A DNA stretch of 64,000 nucleotides from Akebia trifoliata (GCA_017979445.1 CM030717.1:29098391-29162390), one strand, 5' to 3'; positions 36,279 through 49,163 are shown, counted from the stretch's first letter. Notes: generated from the letters alone by a model not told the origin. A program made the numbers and translations.

Positions 36279-39229
36279 TGTGGCGTCCCGCCAAAAAATA
36301 ACACAAATCCCCATGTCAAATCTCGAGGTACTAGGTGGCACCCCGAAATTTCGGCATGGTCTCCTCTGTTTATGTTAGCATTCTAAGGCGTTCATATAAC
36401 AAACAAAATATAATATTAGCGGAAGCCTATATACGTCTAATAATGTACGATAGATCAGAGTGCGGAAGAAGAAAAATTAGATACAGGATTATATAGAGAC
36501 TCCTCACTCAAACAAAATTCCTAACGCTCAAAACAAAAATCTATATTACTCTTGGACGAATCGACACCACCAGGGGTAATAACCCCAATACTCACCAAGT
36601 GACGGACTCTGACTGTCTACCTGATCCACCAGATGATTCTCACTCGTTTTCTACACTTGTTTCGCCAAGCTTCAGATCTGAAACTAAAAAATGAAGAAGG
36701 AAATGGTGAGTAACAATGGTTGCCCAGTAAGGAAAAATACAATTTCTGCCAATAACATCTTTTAACATGAACGAATAAGCATACTAAATCATTTAAAAAT
36801 ATGTAAAATTTTACAAAAGAACTACGATTAACTAGTATATATAGTCAGGGATGAGCAACTAAATATTTTAAAACTCACAGTACATCGATCATCATTACTC
36901 ACTATAACATTATCTTTTTATACAAATCTAATAGATCAAATGGAAACATTAAACATGCATTCATTTTATATATCAAAATAAGACATCAGATACATAATAC
37001 ACAATGGTGGAGTATTGGAATTAGAGAGTTGGGATTGATGACTGGATTGCTCCCAGTCGGGACATGATGTTATAATTCTTCTCTGACTTTTAGTTCCTGA
37101 TTTTGTGGTAGGTCGCTGTTTACCACGCTTGACTAACCATTTATCCGGTTCAAGCTGGCCGTTTGATGTGACCGTAAGCAATGGGTTTCTTTTCGATATG
37201 TCAGAATGTTCGACTACTATAAATTGTTAGTGATCACTAACTAATCATCTTCGTCTATGCCTATCAGGCGTGCATGTGATTCCCAAATATAGAAACCATT
37301 TGTGTACGACCACCTTTACGTTACAAGTTCACTGGTAAAGATAGAAATAAATAAACCCAGATTCCAGTTGTGACTCCACTCTCATACGCGTCCCATACCA
37401 CGTATGAGATTGGTGGTCCCTACCGTATATCCCAAGATAGTACACCACTCCAGATGATATGACGCACTATCCCTTCAGGCATTCACAAACTCTTTAACAA
37501 CTCACAAAATAGCTACATATATATATTATTTTCATTTGAAAACAAAAGAAAAGTTAACAATACAAGGTTGAGAATGGATATCCAGCTTCCTACTATGCAA
37601 CTATGGCCAAATTGCCTAAAATAAATAACAGAACAGAAAAGTAAACAGCGCCTCGCGCTAACAGAAAGTAAATAAATATGCAACCAGTAGTATTATCTTT
37701 GGATACCCGTTCACCAACCTACACATAAAACAACAATATAAAATGCAGACATCTCCCTCGGGTGTGATTCTAACATGTTACCATTTTCATACCCTCTTTC
37801 CATTTTTTTGAATTTTACAGTTTTCAATCTCTCAAACCAAATATCCACTTTCTGATATTCATCAACTCAATATGAGTTCATTGAATATTAAATCATTTTT
37901 TTAAAATTTATTTTTATCAATAATATTGAAAAAATACAACACTTAAATCAAAACGGGGTCCGAGCGGTGCACATGACCCAACTAATAGAAATAACCCGTT
38001 GAAATTTTCTTCCCACGTATAATTTATTAAAAAATACAATTAAACATATCAAATATGCAAGTTCTGGCGTGAATTTAAAATAACCGATTGAATTCTATAT
38101 TTTTGAAAATTCACCACAAATTTTTAATAAAATCCTAAATGCAATTTTCACAATCTACGATTACTAATAAAAATTGAGAGTTCCTTACAATCTCTAGGCG
38201 AAAGGATCGAAGCGCGTGCACAAAAATTGAGGCGATCAACGTAGAAATCGAGACGGACCAAATTTAGAGCGGCTGATTTTTGAATCTGACCGGTGGTTTT
38301 GAAGATCTCGATGTCGTCGTCCTTTCTCCCTTCTGCGACGGAAGACAGTTTGACCTCAAAATTGACGAAATCTGAGGTCAAAATTTTGAAATCTCCGTAT
38401 ATGTATACGGCTGATTTTTGACGATATGGGGTGAAAGAGAAGATGAAATGAAGGGATCTTGGACGGATTTTATAGATGTCGAAGCTGCGGATTTTTTTCC
38501 CTTCTGCGGCGATCGTCGACGGTGAGTAGTTTGTTGTAGATCTGTGTTGGAAAATTGAAGAACAATAAATTTTTTATAAGACCGTTGGTTGGTTTGGACG
38601 ATTTGGAGAAGATGAAGAATTAAAAGAATATTTAAAAATTTTATTTATATAAAATTTGGGACGAAATCGGTATTTCGCCTATTATCTCAATCGACGATAA
38701 TTTGACCATCCGGACTCCAAAAATGACGAATGAATACTCTATTTCGCCTAATTTTTTATTTCGAATCTAATGGTATGATCAATTTCTATAAATTTTATCT
38801 CTAAAAAAAATTTACATTTTTGGCCTGAGGTGACTCCTAAAATTGATGTCGTTTTCGTTTTTGACGATAATTAGACTTTCTAGTCTCCAAAAATGACAAA
38901 TAAATAGTCCATGTTCAATAATTTTTCATTACGAATCCAATGATATAATTGAATCTTAATAATTCTTGTCCTAGCAAAAAGTCACTATTTTAGCCTAGTC
39001 CGACTCGGTAATCGAAGATTTTGTAACTTTTATATTCGGACTTGCATTTGAGCGTGCTTACAGGCTAAAGTATGTTTTTCAATCATTTTGAATCCAATGG
39101 TGAGGTCAGATTTCATTAAAAATGATCAGAAACATCCTAAAATTTTATCCTAAGTCCCACTTTCAAGATTTTCTCAAATTTTTACTATTTATTTCCTCGA
39201 GATACGAATAAAAAATTCAGGGTTTTACA
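36279..39229 (-). repeat. E2 5' LTR (type B), or solo LTR allele of it
   Basis: The + strand runs TGTGGCGTCC to GGGTTTTACA, 2951 bp, flanked by AAATA at 36274-36278 and 39230-39234. Taken alone it behaves as a solo LTR with a perfect target duplication. Taken with 21407-27997 it is the second LTR of E2. Both are true if the locus arose by exchange between a solo-LTR allele and a full-element allele. Confidence 0.8.
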
Positions 39230-40959
39230 AAATATGTAAGTTATGACGTGAATTTTGAAATAACAAAAGAATTCTATACTTTGGAAATACATCAAAATTT
39301 TTTAATAAAATCTAAATGCAATTTCCACAATCTACGATTACTAATAGAAATTGAGAGTTCCTTACAATCTCTCTATCCTCCGTTGTCCTTTCTCCCTTCT
39401 GCAACGAAGGACGGTTTCACCCCGAAATCGATGTCGAAGTTTCAAAATTTTCGTATATAAATACGAATGATTTTTGACGATATCGGGTGAAAAAAAAAGT
39501 GAAACAAAAAAGGTTGGGTGGGTTTTGTAAAGAATGAGGCTGCGGACGTTTCTCCTTTCTGCGTCGGTCGTCGACGACGAGCTGTTTGCGAGAGATCTGA
39601 GGTGGAAGATCGAAGAAAAAATGATTTTTTTTTTTAAAACAGGTTGGTTGTTGGACGGGTTGGAGAAGACGAAGTATTAAAAAATTAAAATTTTATTTAT
39701 ATAAAATTTGGGACGAAATCGGTATTTCGCCTATTGTTTCGATATACGATAACTTGATCGTCTGAACTCCAAAAGTGACGAATGAATACTCTATTTCACC
39801 TAATTTTTCATTTAAGATCTAATGGCGTGGTTAATTTCTACAAATTATATCTCTAACAAAAATTTACATTATTAGCCTAAGGTGACCCCTAAACTTGACG
39901 TCGTTTTCGTTTTTGACGATAATTTGACTTTCTGATCTCCAAAAATGATAAATAAATAGTCCATGTTGAATAATTTTTCGTTATAAATCCAATGGTATAA
40001 TCGAATCTTAATAATTCTTGTTCTAACAAAAAGTCACTATTTTAGCCTGGTCCGACTCGGTAATCGAGGATTTTACAATTTTTATATTTGAACTCGCATT
40101 TGAGCGTGCTTATAGGCTAAAGTATGTTTTTCGATCATTTTGAATCTAATGGTGAGGTCAGATTCCATTAAAAATGATCAAAAATATCCTAAAAGTTTAC
40201 CCCTAAGTCCCACTTTCAAGATTTTTTCAAATTTTCACTATTTATTTTTTCTCGAGATACGAATTGAAAAACTCGGGTTTTACATGATTAGTCAGTGATT
40301 ACTAATAATCTATAGTAGTCGAAAGTTCAGACACATCGAAAAGAGACCCATTGCTTACGGTCAGCCTAAGCCGGATAAATGGTCCCGCAAATGTGGTAAA
40401 CAACGATCAGCCATAAAATAAAAAACTAGTACTTTATTATGAAACATCATGTCCCGATTGGGAGTGATCCGATCGTGAATCCCAACTCTTTAATTCTATT
40501 ACTCCACTATTGTGTATTATGTATTGTAGACACCCCATTTTTACATCCGCTTGACTTGGTGATCCGTCACCCGGTTGCTGTGGATTCCTAATGATGAACA
40601 CAAAGAACTCAAAAGCTTGTGAGAAGCCTTTTCCCAATTCCCTCTATCTTTTAATTTTATTCTCTTTTTTCTCCTGACCACGCGACGTAGAATTACGCAC
40701 GCTTAGGATTGCTAAACTTTCCACCTGACTTAGTAAGCATGTACGTTTAGGCTCACTACACATTTGGATAACTTAGAGACTTCGCTACGCTAGGAAAATA
40801 CGACTTCAAAACTTAGAAATATTCATTTTGGGACCAAAAGAAATCCCACTCCAAATTTCGCAAAAACGAACAAAAATCGCAAAATGACCGAAACGCCCCT
40901 CTATGTTCGACTTTTAGAAACCTTGATGCTTAGGAAAACACAATTAAAAAATTAAAAAG

Positions 40960-41450
40960 ACTTCAAGAAAAAACTCGAATAATCAAAATTAAATTAAAAT
41001 TTAAAATTAAAATCAATTAAAATTTACAATCAAATAAAAATTTCAAATTGAAAATAACCATTAAACTAAAATTAGAATTTAATCGACAATTTAAAATTTC
41101 AGATCAACTTAAAATTCAAATTCAAATTCAAAATTAAATAAAAAATAAATCAAGTTAAAAGCTAATTAACCAATCCTAATTAAAAGCAAAACCCAACTAA
41201 AAACAATCCACAAATCAAAATAAACATTAATCAACTAATCAAAAAGTTAAAATCGATCATCCAATGAAATCAAAATCAAAATTTTAATTAATCGACTCAT
41301 TCACAATTAAAATTAAAAATCAAACTTAAAATAAAATTACATAACCAATTAAAATTAAAAATCAAATAAATCAAAAATTGATCGACAAAAATCAAATCAC
41401 AAAAGAAACTAATGAAATTTAAAACTCGATAGAGCAATCAAATAAGAGCT
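40960..41450. repeat. AT-rich degenerate repeat in A2 U3
   Basis: Nearly G-free stretch with endless variants of AAAATTAAAATCAA. It resembles slippage-derived simple sequence. No coding potential. Confidence 0.6.
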
Positions 41451-41736
41451 AAACAATAACAATCATACAACGAGTAGTGTAGGATGATTATTCTCATTAG
41501 CTAAAAAAAAGGAAGTGCAACGTGTCAAAGGGGAACCAAAATAGAAATCCTTCTCTATAAAAGAGCTTCTTATTCTCCAACGTGGGAGAGGCTGATTTTT
41601 TGTAAAATTCTTCTTTCTCACAACTCACACGGCAGTCAGTAAAAAAAAAAAAAGAAAAGCAATAAAAAAAAAGGAAATAGGAAACAAAGGAGAAAGGAAA
41701 GGAAGAAGTAGTGTACCTGGTTCGTCTTCTTCAACC

Positions 41737-42050
41737 ATTACAGCCCCCCTTGTTGTCCCATTCATGTCTTCCCTTTCTTGGACGATTAACAGCCCCAAAT
41801 CACAGTCGTTCTTCACCATTAACAATCATTACAGCCCCCCTTGCTGTCCCATTCACGTCTTCCCTTTCTTGGACGATTAACATCCCCAAATCACAGCCCT
41901 TCTTCACTATTAACAACACCCCCTTGCTGTCCCATTCGCGTCCTCCCTTCCCTGCACCATTAGCAGCCCCAAACAACAGCCCTTCTTCACCATTAACAGC
42001 CCTAAACTGTAGCCCTTTGCTGTCCCATTCATGCCCTCCATTTACCTTCG
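41737..42050 (+). repeat. About 90 bp tandem repeat in A2 LTR
   Basis: Three to four units contain CAGCCCCC, TTGCTGTCCCATTC, CTTCCCTT and CACCATTAACA words, starting near 41737, 41828 and 41912, the last diverged. A further 56 bp duplication (GTATTTTTGAAGGAACC) lies at about 42220-42320. Confidence 0.75.
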
Positions 42051-42559
42051 GTTAGCAGCCCCTACAACGGCTCCAAGCACTCTCTTTCAACTCCTTCTAA
42101 CATTAGCAACCACCATTGCTTTCTCTCTTTGACGTCCTAACAGCAGCCATTACCTCCTTCATCCTCTCTCTGACACCCCATAACATGCAGCCCAATACCT
42201 TCATCCTTTTCGCAGAGGTAATCAAGTATTTTTGAAGGAACCATCACAGCCACTATTCATTCATAGGGTGGTAATCGAGTATTTTTGAAGGAACCGTCGC
42301 AGCCACTGTTCATTCATAGGTAAGTAAAAAAAATTTATTTTGTTTATCCTTATTGTTATTTCTCTTTCTTTTCTCAATTTTTTACGTCGTGAATGATCAT
42401 TCGACCTTCATTAGCATGTTCTAATGTTTGTCGCGTGTCCTACATTTTTCGGATAAAAGAAGTTGTATTTATGTGCGGATGGTTGATTCAATGATTTACC
42501 ACGTGATCATGACTTTTATATATGTGTGAATAGTTGATTCGCTAACCCGCAATGTGGCC

Positions 42560-43320
42560 AACTCACTAATTTCTATGCACGTTGAGAGTTTAGAATCGAA
42601 TTTTTTAATAAAATACGCATGTGGGTTGACTTACTGATTTCTATGTATATTGGAATTTCAAAATTGATTCATCAACAAAATAGACATTGAGTTAACTCAC
42701 CGATTTGCGTGTGTGCATAGAATTTCAAAATCAATATTTTTTATAATATGCCACGTGAGTTAACTCACTGATTTCTATGTACATTGGAATTCCAAAATTG
42801 ATTCATCAACAAAATAGACATTGAGTTAACTCACCGATTTGCGTGTGTGCATAGAATTTCAAAATCAATTTTTTTTAATAATATTGTCACGTGAGTTAAC
42901 TCACTGATTTCTATGTACATTGGAATTTCAAAATTGATTCATCAACAAAATAGACATTGGGTTAACTCACTGATTTGCATGTGTGCATAGAATTTCAAAA
43001 TCAATTTTTTTAATAATATTGCCACGTGAGTTAACACACTGATTTCTAGGTACATTGGAATTTCAAAATTGATTCATCAACAAAATAGACATGGAGTTAA
43101 CTCACTGATTTGCATGTGTGCATAGGAAACTGAAATAGATTTTTTTGATAAAATTGACATGTGAGCCAATTCAATAATTTTTGCTGTTAATAGGAATTTC
43201 AAATTTGGTTTTTTTGATGAAATGGACATGTGAGTTGACTCACTGATTTTGGTGGGCATTGGGAAGGGAAAACGTATTTTATGTTTCAAAACGTAGTTGA
43301 CGAGTCAACTCGCTGATTTG
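42560..43320 (+). repeat. About 135 bp tandem repeat in A2 LTR
   Basis: Five to six units each contain GATTTCTATGTACATTGGAA, ATTCATCAACAAAATAGACA and GTGTGTGCATAG. Phase marks at 42631, 42764, 42901 and 43035 give steps of 133-137 bases. Within each unit GAGTTAACTCAC occurs twice, so the unit is itself an old dimer. Confidence 0.85.
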
Positions 43321-44601
43321 TGTGCGTGTGACAAAAATGGGTTATTGAAAAGATCATAGCTTGTTAACTTGAGAAATCCAATATTGACAATTCTCTAAAT
43401 TGGAAAACCTTTTTATAAATTTTTAATTGGGAACTCATTATATTTGGAAATTCCTATTTTGGAAAGTTTATTTCTAATTTGGGAAATTCTCATATTTTCA
43501 TAAATTCCTAATTTAGGAAATTTCAAAATTTTAATTTTGATATTCTATGAGTTACCAAATTAGAAATTTCATGCTCATGATTTTCTAATTTAGAAAATTT
43601 TCATAAATTCCTATTTTAGTCAATTCACAAGATCTTCACAAATTTGGATTCTAATCGGAATATCTTGCCACGTGAGCTTTGAAGTATGATCTAGAATAGG
43701 CTTTTTCAAATATTTTCACTTTTGTACGGAATTCGAGAATCATATGATACTTGGAGAATATTGGCTTTGAGATTCGTTTAGCACATTTGATATAATTTGA
43801 TGATGATTGGACCATAGTCTTGACTTTAGTCTCTATCCGTTGACCGTAGAATAGTTTGGATCGTAGTAGGAACCGATCATCTTGATCGGGCGGGTTCGGT
43901 GCCTAACACCTTCCGAAACCCATAATCTGACCCCTTACCCATTTCTCTTATCCGTGAACCGACCCGATCCATTTTGGAGTTATTTTTGGTTCCTAGACCT
44001 AAACTAGGTGGCGACTCCTTATTCCCTAAAAGTCCTCAATTTACCAATCAGACCCATATCCACAATTTAGTGGAAAAAGGGTCGAGATGATTTCATGTAT
44101 ATGTTGCCTTATTTTGATATATAAAATGAAATGCATCTTTAATGTTTTCATTTGATCAATTAGATTTGTATAAAAAGAAAATATTATAGTAAGTACTACT
44201 GATGATGTAATGTGAGTTTTAAAATATTTAGTTACTCATCCCTGGCTATATGTACCAGTTAATCGTAGTTTCTTTTGTAAAATTTTACAGATTTTAAAAT
44301 GATTTAATATGCTTATTCATTCATGTTAGAAGAGGTTATTGGCAGAAATTGTGTTCTTCCTTACTAGGTAACCATTGTTACTCACCCATTCCTTCCTATT
44401 TTTTTAGCTTCAGGGCCTGCAGTTGACTAGACGGGTGTAGAACTAGCGAGTGGGGACCATCTGGTGAGTCAGATAGTCGACCAAAGTCCATTACCTGGTG
44501 AGTACTAGGGTTATATCCCCTAGTGGTGTTAGTTCGTCTAGAGGTATTTTGGATTCTGTATTGAGTGTTAGGAATTTTGTTAGAGTGAAGAATCTCTATA
44601 T

Positions 44602-46895
44602 TGTAATGACCTGAAAATCCTAAAAATATATCTCGAGGAAAGAATTTTAGATCCGTGCATTGATTTAAAGATATGGATTCTTAATTTTTAATATTTGAGA
44701 AAAATTAACTTCACCAATAGATTTAGAAGGATCAAAAAATATATTTTAGCCTGTAAGCACGCCTAAACGTAAAGTTAATTGAAAAGTTATCAAATCCTCG
44801 AGTTTCGCATTAGATATTTTTTCAATATGTAAACGATATTTTAGAGATGTAATTTGAGGAAACCGATCATACTATTAGATTCGTGTCGAAAAATCACCCG
44901 AAATAGAGTATAAGTTTGTCCAATTCGGCATTCGGGAAAAATAATTATCAAAATGACAAGTATGTCCCAACTTAAGTTATATGAATATCTGAATTCTATT
45001 AGAAAAATCAGATTTTTCTTATTCTCTTCTCCAAACAAATCTCAACCATTTTCCTTCGATATTTGAAACTCAGATTTACGCCAAACAAGAATGATCCGAG
45101 TTAGCCGCAAGAAGGAAAGTTGTTCCTCTCGCCGAGGGTTACGCGTGGACGCAAAGAAATCTGATTTTTGTCGGAAGAAAAATTTGAAGATTGGCCGGAA
45201 GCGATTTTAAACTCCGTTTAACCGTTGAAAATAGTTTGAGGTAGGTTGCCTTCCTTCTACCTTCTAGTTATGCGATAATTTCATAGAAAATCCATGTGAT
45301 TGTCGATAAATCGATCGTTTCATTAAGTTTATACATATTTGAACGATTTGAATCATGTTTGCATGCTTATTTATGATTGGTTTTAGTTCATTTGATGTAA
45401 TATAAGCATTTTATAGTTGGTATAATATTTGGATCGATTTTGGTCGAGTTTCGACGAAAAATTAGTAATTCGAAAAAATATCCGAATGTTGAGTTCAGCT
45501 TTAATTTTTTTTGTGTTGCTTCCATATAGTATGTATACCCATTTCCTACATTTATTTCATTAAAAATAATTAAGTATTACTTTAAATTCTTTAATAAATA
45601 AATAAATAAATAATTCGTTTTCAATTTCGACTTTGAAAACTCATTTTTTCAACACTTAGTTAAATTTTCACAGATTCCCAGCTTTTATGTCTTATGGTTT
45701 TATCTTTGTTTCTGAGTCTTTCGACTCAACCAAAACCATCAAATGAAATTGGTTGATGCTCTATAGATTTCGAATTAGTTCAAAGGTAAAATTATTTTAA
45801 TAGATATGTAGGAAATTAGATGATAGATTGATCGATTTAATTAATGGATGGATAAAGAGAACGTATGTTCTCGACTGATTGATAGGACAGTACCTCCAGT
45901 TCTACGTAGTGGTCATGCCACATAAAACGTGATAGATAGATAGAGGGATGAGATTGTTGATGGCTAGTTAGTGATCACTGTTAGTTTGTAGTTGTCAAAC
46001 GGTCAACCTCACCATTAGTTGAACTCAGTATTGGGTTCTTTGTCAACGGCCAGTCTGAGCCGGATAAATGATTATCCAACTGTGATATGCTAGACCAGCC
46101 ACAAAATCAGATTATAACCATGAGATTCCAAATCGGAGGTTAAGTTTGGAATATCGTATTACCATAGCTGAAGCGGTTATATCGGCGTGTTCCTCTGCTC
46201 TCTTATCTATTACACCGCCGTGTTCTTATTATGTATCTTTTCCTTATTTTGTAATGATTGACAGATGTTTTCATTTAAAATATGCATATGCTATTTTAAA
46301 TGATTGAAAATGATAGATTAAAAGTTATTATAACTGTTTACTAAGTATGCTTAGATATTTATCGTATGTTACATTATGAAAACTTCCATCATTTAATTGT
46401 TCTGATGATTACTCGTGCATGTATGACTCGCTGTTAGAACGGTGTTCATCCTACTAACTAACATTCCTTTGTTACTCACCCTATCCTTCACATTTCAGAT
46501 TATTTAGCTCTTGAGGAGCCGTTATTTGAGGAGTCTTTTGAGGAGGTCCCCGAAGAGGAGCAGATTGATGTCTTGCCACCACCATCTCTTTGATGATTAG
46601 TAGAGGATCCTAGCGGTTTTTGCTTGTAGATAAGAAACATGTTAGTTTAGAAAATTTTAACTTGATGTATTATGAGATTGAGGATCTTGACTTATATCAG
46701 TGTTTGTCGATTTCTTTCGCTTACTCTAGACTCTCGTATAGATGTTAGTTAAATGTTTATTCCGCTGCGTATATTTTCTTTCCATAAGTATTATTATTTG
46801 TGAATATTCTATCAGGTTGTGTCATTGATTACCTCACACCTCGAGATTCAGACTGATGAATCGTAGGGATTCGTGTTGGGATTCGGGACGTGACA
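44602..46895 (+). mobile_element. Solo LTR, type C (Tekay/Del-like)
   Basis: TGTAATGACC...GGGACGTGACA, 2294 bp. Left flank TATAT (44597-44601) and right flank TGTAT (46896-46900); uninterrupted B LTRs read CTCTGTATAATCC here, so the left copy has one change. Its layout parallels type B: a TGTAA start, an ATCTCGAG word near the start, a late block with TTACTCACCCT, and a GTGTTGGGATTCGGGACG end. It is not alignable with B over most of its length. Confidence 0.85.
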
Positions 46896-47146
46896 TGTAT
46901 AATCCTGTATATAAATTTTCCTCTTCCGCATTCTAATCTATCATACGTTATTAGACGTATATAGGCTTCCGCTAGTATTATATTTTGTTTTTTTATGTGC
47001 AGGATTGTATGTCGTTTATCAGGTGCAGGTTGAATGCCTTGGAATGCTAACATAAATAGAGGAGACCATACCGAAATTTCGAGGTGCCACCTAGTACCTC
47101 GAGATCTGACATGGGGATTTGTGTTAGCGTTTGGCGGGGCACCACA

Positions 47147-49163
47147 ACTTTCCTTAGTAAGGAAAGTTTACTAACTACATCACCTTATTTATGGCATCCA
47201 AAAACATGATTTGATGCCACAATTGCAAAAGACATAATTCTATGAACTTTGAAAAAAAATTCGAAAGAAAGTTATTTTTTACCATTGAACTTAGTATACG
47301 GTTATGTGCCATTATATTTAGTAATGGTATATATATATTTATTGGTGATAGAAATGGAACTTATTTTTCCCAATAAAGATTAGAATTTTATTAAATAGGT
47401 TATATATGGGTTAGTTTAGGTATACCTATCTATAAATGAGTTGGGTTTAAGTTTTTGGCACGATTATTAAATGGGTTGGGTTTGATAAATTCTTATAATA
47501 CCCTTAACTCAATAAGACACGAACACGAACAAGAACACAACATGACCCAACCTATTGTCACTCCTAATCAAAAGGCCTAAGGGCCTAATTTTTTAAGTTC
47601 CATTTTTGTCCTAATAAAATGGTCCAAGGCCTTTGATTGGCCCATGGGTTCACAATTAACTTGTTTTCAAAGCCTCATTCACATTACATCAAATTCTAAG
47701 CTCATCATTTCTAAAGCACTTTTAAACCCAACATTTCTTTCAAACCTTAGCCTAATCTAAATCCATCTCCAAATCCCAATCCAATTCCTAAAATTACCCA
47801 ATCCCCTAGTCTAATCAAATCCCTAATGACTTTCTAACTTACCCATGGACCACACCTATACCATGCCCAAGCTCACTCTTTAAATTAAGTCCAAATCCAA
47901 CACCATCTTAAAATTCAATCCATGTCCATTGACCAAGGTCAAGGTCTAATAAAACATCAAAAGCCCATTCTCATAAAATGGACATGTATAATTGTTATAT
48001 TCACCCTCTCAAATCTATCCCATAAAATCTCATTATCACCATTTTTCAAAGCTACACATACTACTCCCCACACCACATGTCATAACCTAATAATCTCATA
48101 CAAAAATCAAATCATAAGTTACCTCCATGTTACACTACATCCTATTTCCCTAATCAACTCACCTAATCCACAAAAAAACTATACATCTTTACTTCTATAT
48201 CACATTTCACCTTCACATTCACTCTCCAAAAATCAAATCACCTAACCCTTACCTTAACCATTATCTCAATCAACAACCACATCCTTTCTCACTTGACCAC
48301 CACTCAACCTAGGGTTAAGGTTGTCAAACCAACTCACTTGGATTTTATCCAAGGATATGGGTTAAAAAAAACCTATTTACCCCTTTTTACCACTTTTGCA
48401 ATTCATAAGAATGAGCCCATGACTATCACGGCCTACACTTTTCAAAATATGTGTTCTTAAGGCAAGACATGATTAAGGTCTCTCTCTCTCAATGATGTGA
48501 TCCTCAAGATTTAGGCCAAAATCAATATCCCCTTACATTTAAGAGCACAAATAACAATGTTATAATTTTTATTAAAATGATCATGTTTCAAGGTTACCAC
48601 TTAAGGTGGAGAGAGATGGATGTCTAACACTTTCCCCACTCTCTAATTGAACCCCTTACCTAGACTCTAGTTAGACTAGTTTCCTATCCATACAAGAGTT
48701 ACTACGATGCCCAAAAAATGAATAATTTTCGAGTGGCCATTTACACTCTTTTCTAAAAATGAATGGTGGTGACTCTAAATCATGTCGTGTTGATATTTCA
48801 AACTCGAAAATTGTGTAACTACACCATGTGTTGGTCATGGTATACCACCTAACATCCTCTTGATTTTACACCCAACTCTAGCCCTCATATTATAGCAAAC
48901 CTTAAATAAAAAACTTAAAGAAACTTTGTTTTCTCCTTAATTCATTTCTTATAACTTCTAAGCATATAAAAGAAATAGTTTCAAATTTAAAGTTCTTTTA
49001 CTATAAATTTCTTTATTTAATCACCTTGATCTCATAAGGTGTCTCCTAAATGGTCCATGAGTTGACAATGCATGATTTTAATAACTCCTAAAGGTGATAT
49101 TTATTATAAAATAAATTTTCATTTTCATCCTACCTTACTTAAAATGATTGCGATTTTCCTGTG
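47147..49163. other. Unassigned non-coding DNA with degraded repeat remnants
   Basis: It begins with the right target duplication ACTTT and a hairpin-forming word (47148-47166). It then has about 150 bases weakly like the left arm of the MITE at 3082 (GGCATCCAAAA, TCTATGAACTTT). From about 47560 to 48860 the text resembles an old Tat-like LTR, ending with CTAACACTTTCCCCACT, CCCCTTACCTAGACTCTAG and GGTGGTGACTCT words. No boundary could be set. The 107-codon frame at 47922-48245 has no recognisable domain and a composition like the flanks. Confidence 0.45.

Larger units (their letters stand above)
21407..39229 (-). mobile_element. E2: gag-only Tekay/Del-like LTR retrotransposon, minus strand, heavily nested
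   Basis: Reading right to left: 5' LTR 36279-39229, a foreign LTR segment 34204-36278, primer site 34203-34191, leader, gag remnant (33890-33155 and 30148-29190), an AT-rich stretch with no pol, purine tract 28010-27998 and 3' LTR 27997-21407. Flanks AAATC (21402-21406) and AAATA (39230-39234) are a target duplication with one change. The two LTRs share variants absent from other B LTRs, such as GCATTCTAAGGCGTTCA. Gag sequence is clearly homologous to E3 gag. RT and integrase are absent, so the element depended on relatives. Confidence 0.7.
17829..40284 (-). mobile_element. Solo LTR, type B, minus strand, nested in the outer B LTR and itself split
   Basis: On the + strand it begins TGTGGCGTCC (reverse of the LTR end) and finishes GGGTTTTACA. 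Flanks TGATA (17824-17828) and TGATT (40285-40289) are a target duplication with one change; the uninterrupted sequence elsewhere reads GATGATTAGTCAG. Pieces 17829-18320, 20056-21406 and 39235-40284 add to about 2.9 kb, a full B LTR. The first gap is a solo A LTR; the second is element E2. An alternative reading, in which these pieces are the outer LTRs of E2, is discussed in the rejected list. Confidence 0.75.
40525..44095 (+). mobile_element. Solo LTR, type A2 (long Tat/Ogre-like)
   Basis: TGTAGACACC...GATGATTTCA, 3571 bp, exact target duplication TGTAT at 40520-40524 and 44096-44100. It shares end wording with type A (CACCCCATTTTTACATCCGC; GGTGCCTAACACCTTCC; AGGTGGCGACTCC) but the middle is different. 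A TATA box CTATAAAAG lies near 41557. It holds three tandem arrays. The open frames at 41711-42055 and 43077-43289 are readings of these arrays. Confidence 0.9.
12651..47146 (+). mobile_element. Solo LTR, type B, host of all nested insertions to 47146
   Basis: Starts TGTAAAATCC at 12651 and ends GGGGCACCACA at 47146, flanked by the same 5 bases ACTTT (12646-12650 and 47147-47151). The LTR itself is in five pieces: 12651-13634, 16819-17828, 40290-40524, 44101-44601 and 46901-47146, summing to about 2.98 kb. That matches uninterrupted B LTRs such as 30149-33149. The order of pieces agrees with those copies. It is a solo LTR left by recombination between the two LTRs of a Tekay/Del-like element, later hit four separate times. 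Confidence 0.88.

Noticed and set aside
17829..40284. Reading E2 as a 22 kb element whose own LTRs are 17829-27997 and 34204-40284, each with the same LTR nested inside
   Set aside because: It needs the same insertion at the same base in both LTRs, loss of one LTR tail and a 1.1 kb deletion at the primer site. The tail next to the purine tract (26819-27997) matches 38060-39229, not 39235-40284, so E2 is better placed at 21407-39229 inside a solo LTR.
41625..42055. Pro/Ser-rich 114-codon frame in the A2 LTR
   Set aside because: It is the translation of the 90 bp tandem array; repeats drift in length by non-multiples of three.
47922..48245. 107-codon open frame as a gene
   Set aside because: Stop-poor because the region is G-poor; the text is His/Ser/Ile/Leu-rich noise and the region looks like an old LTR.
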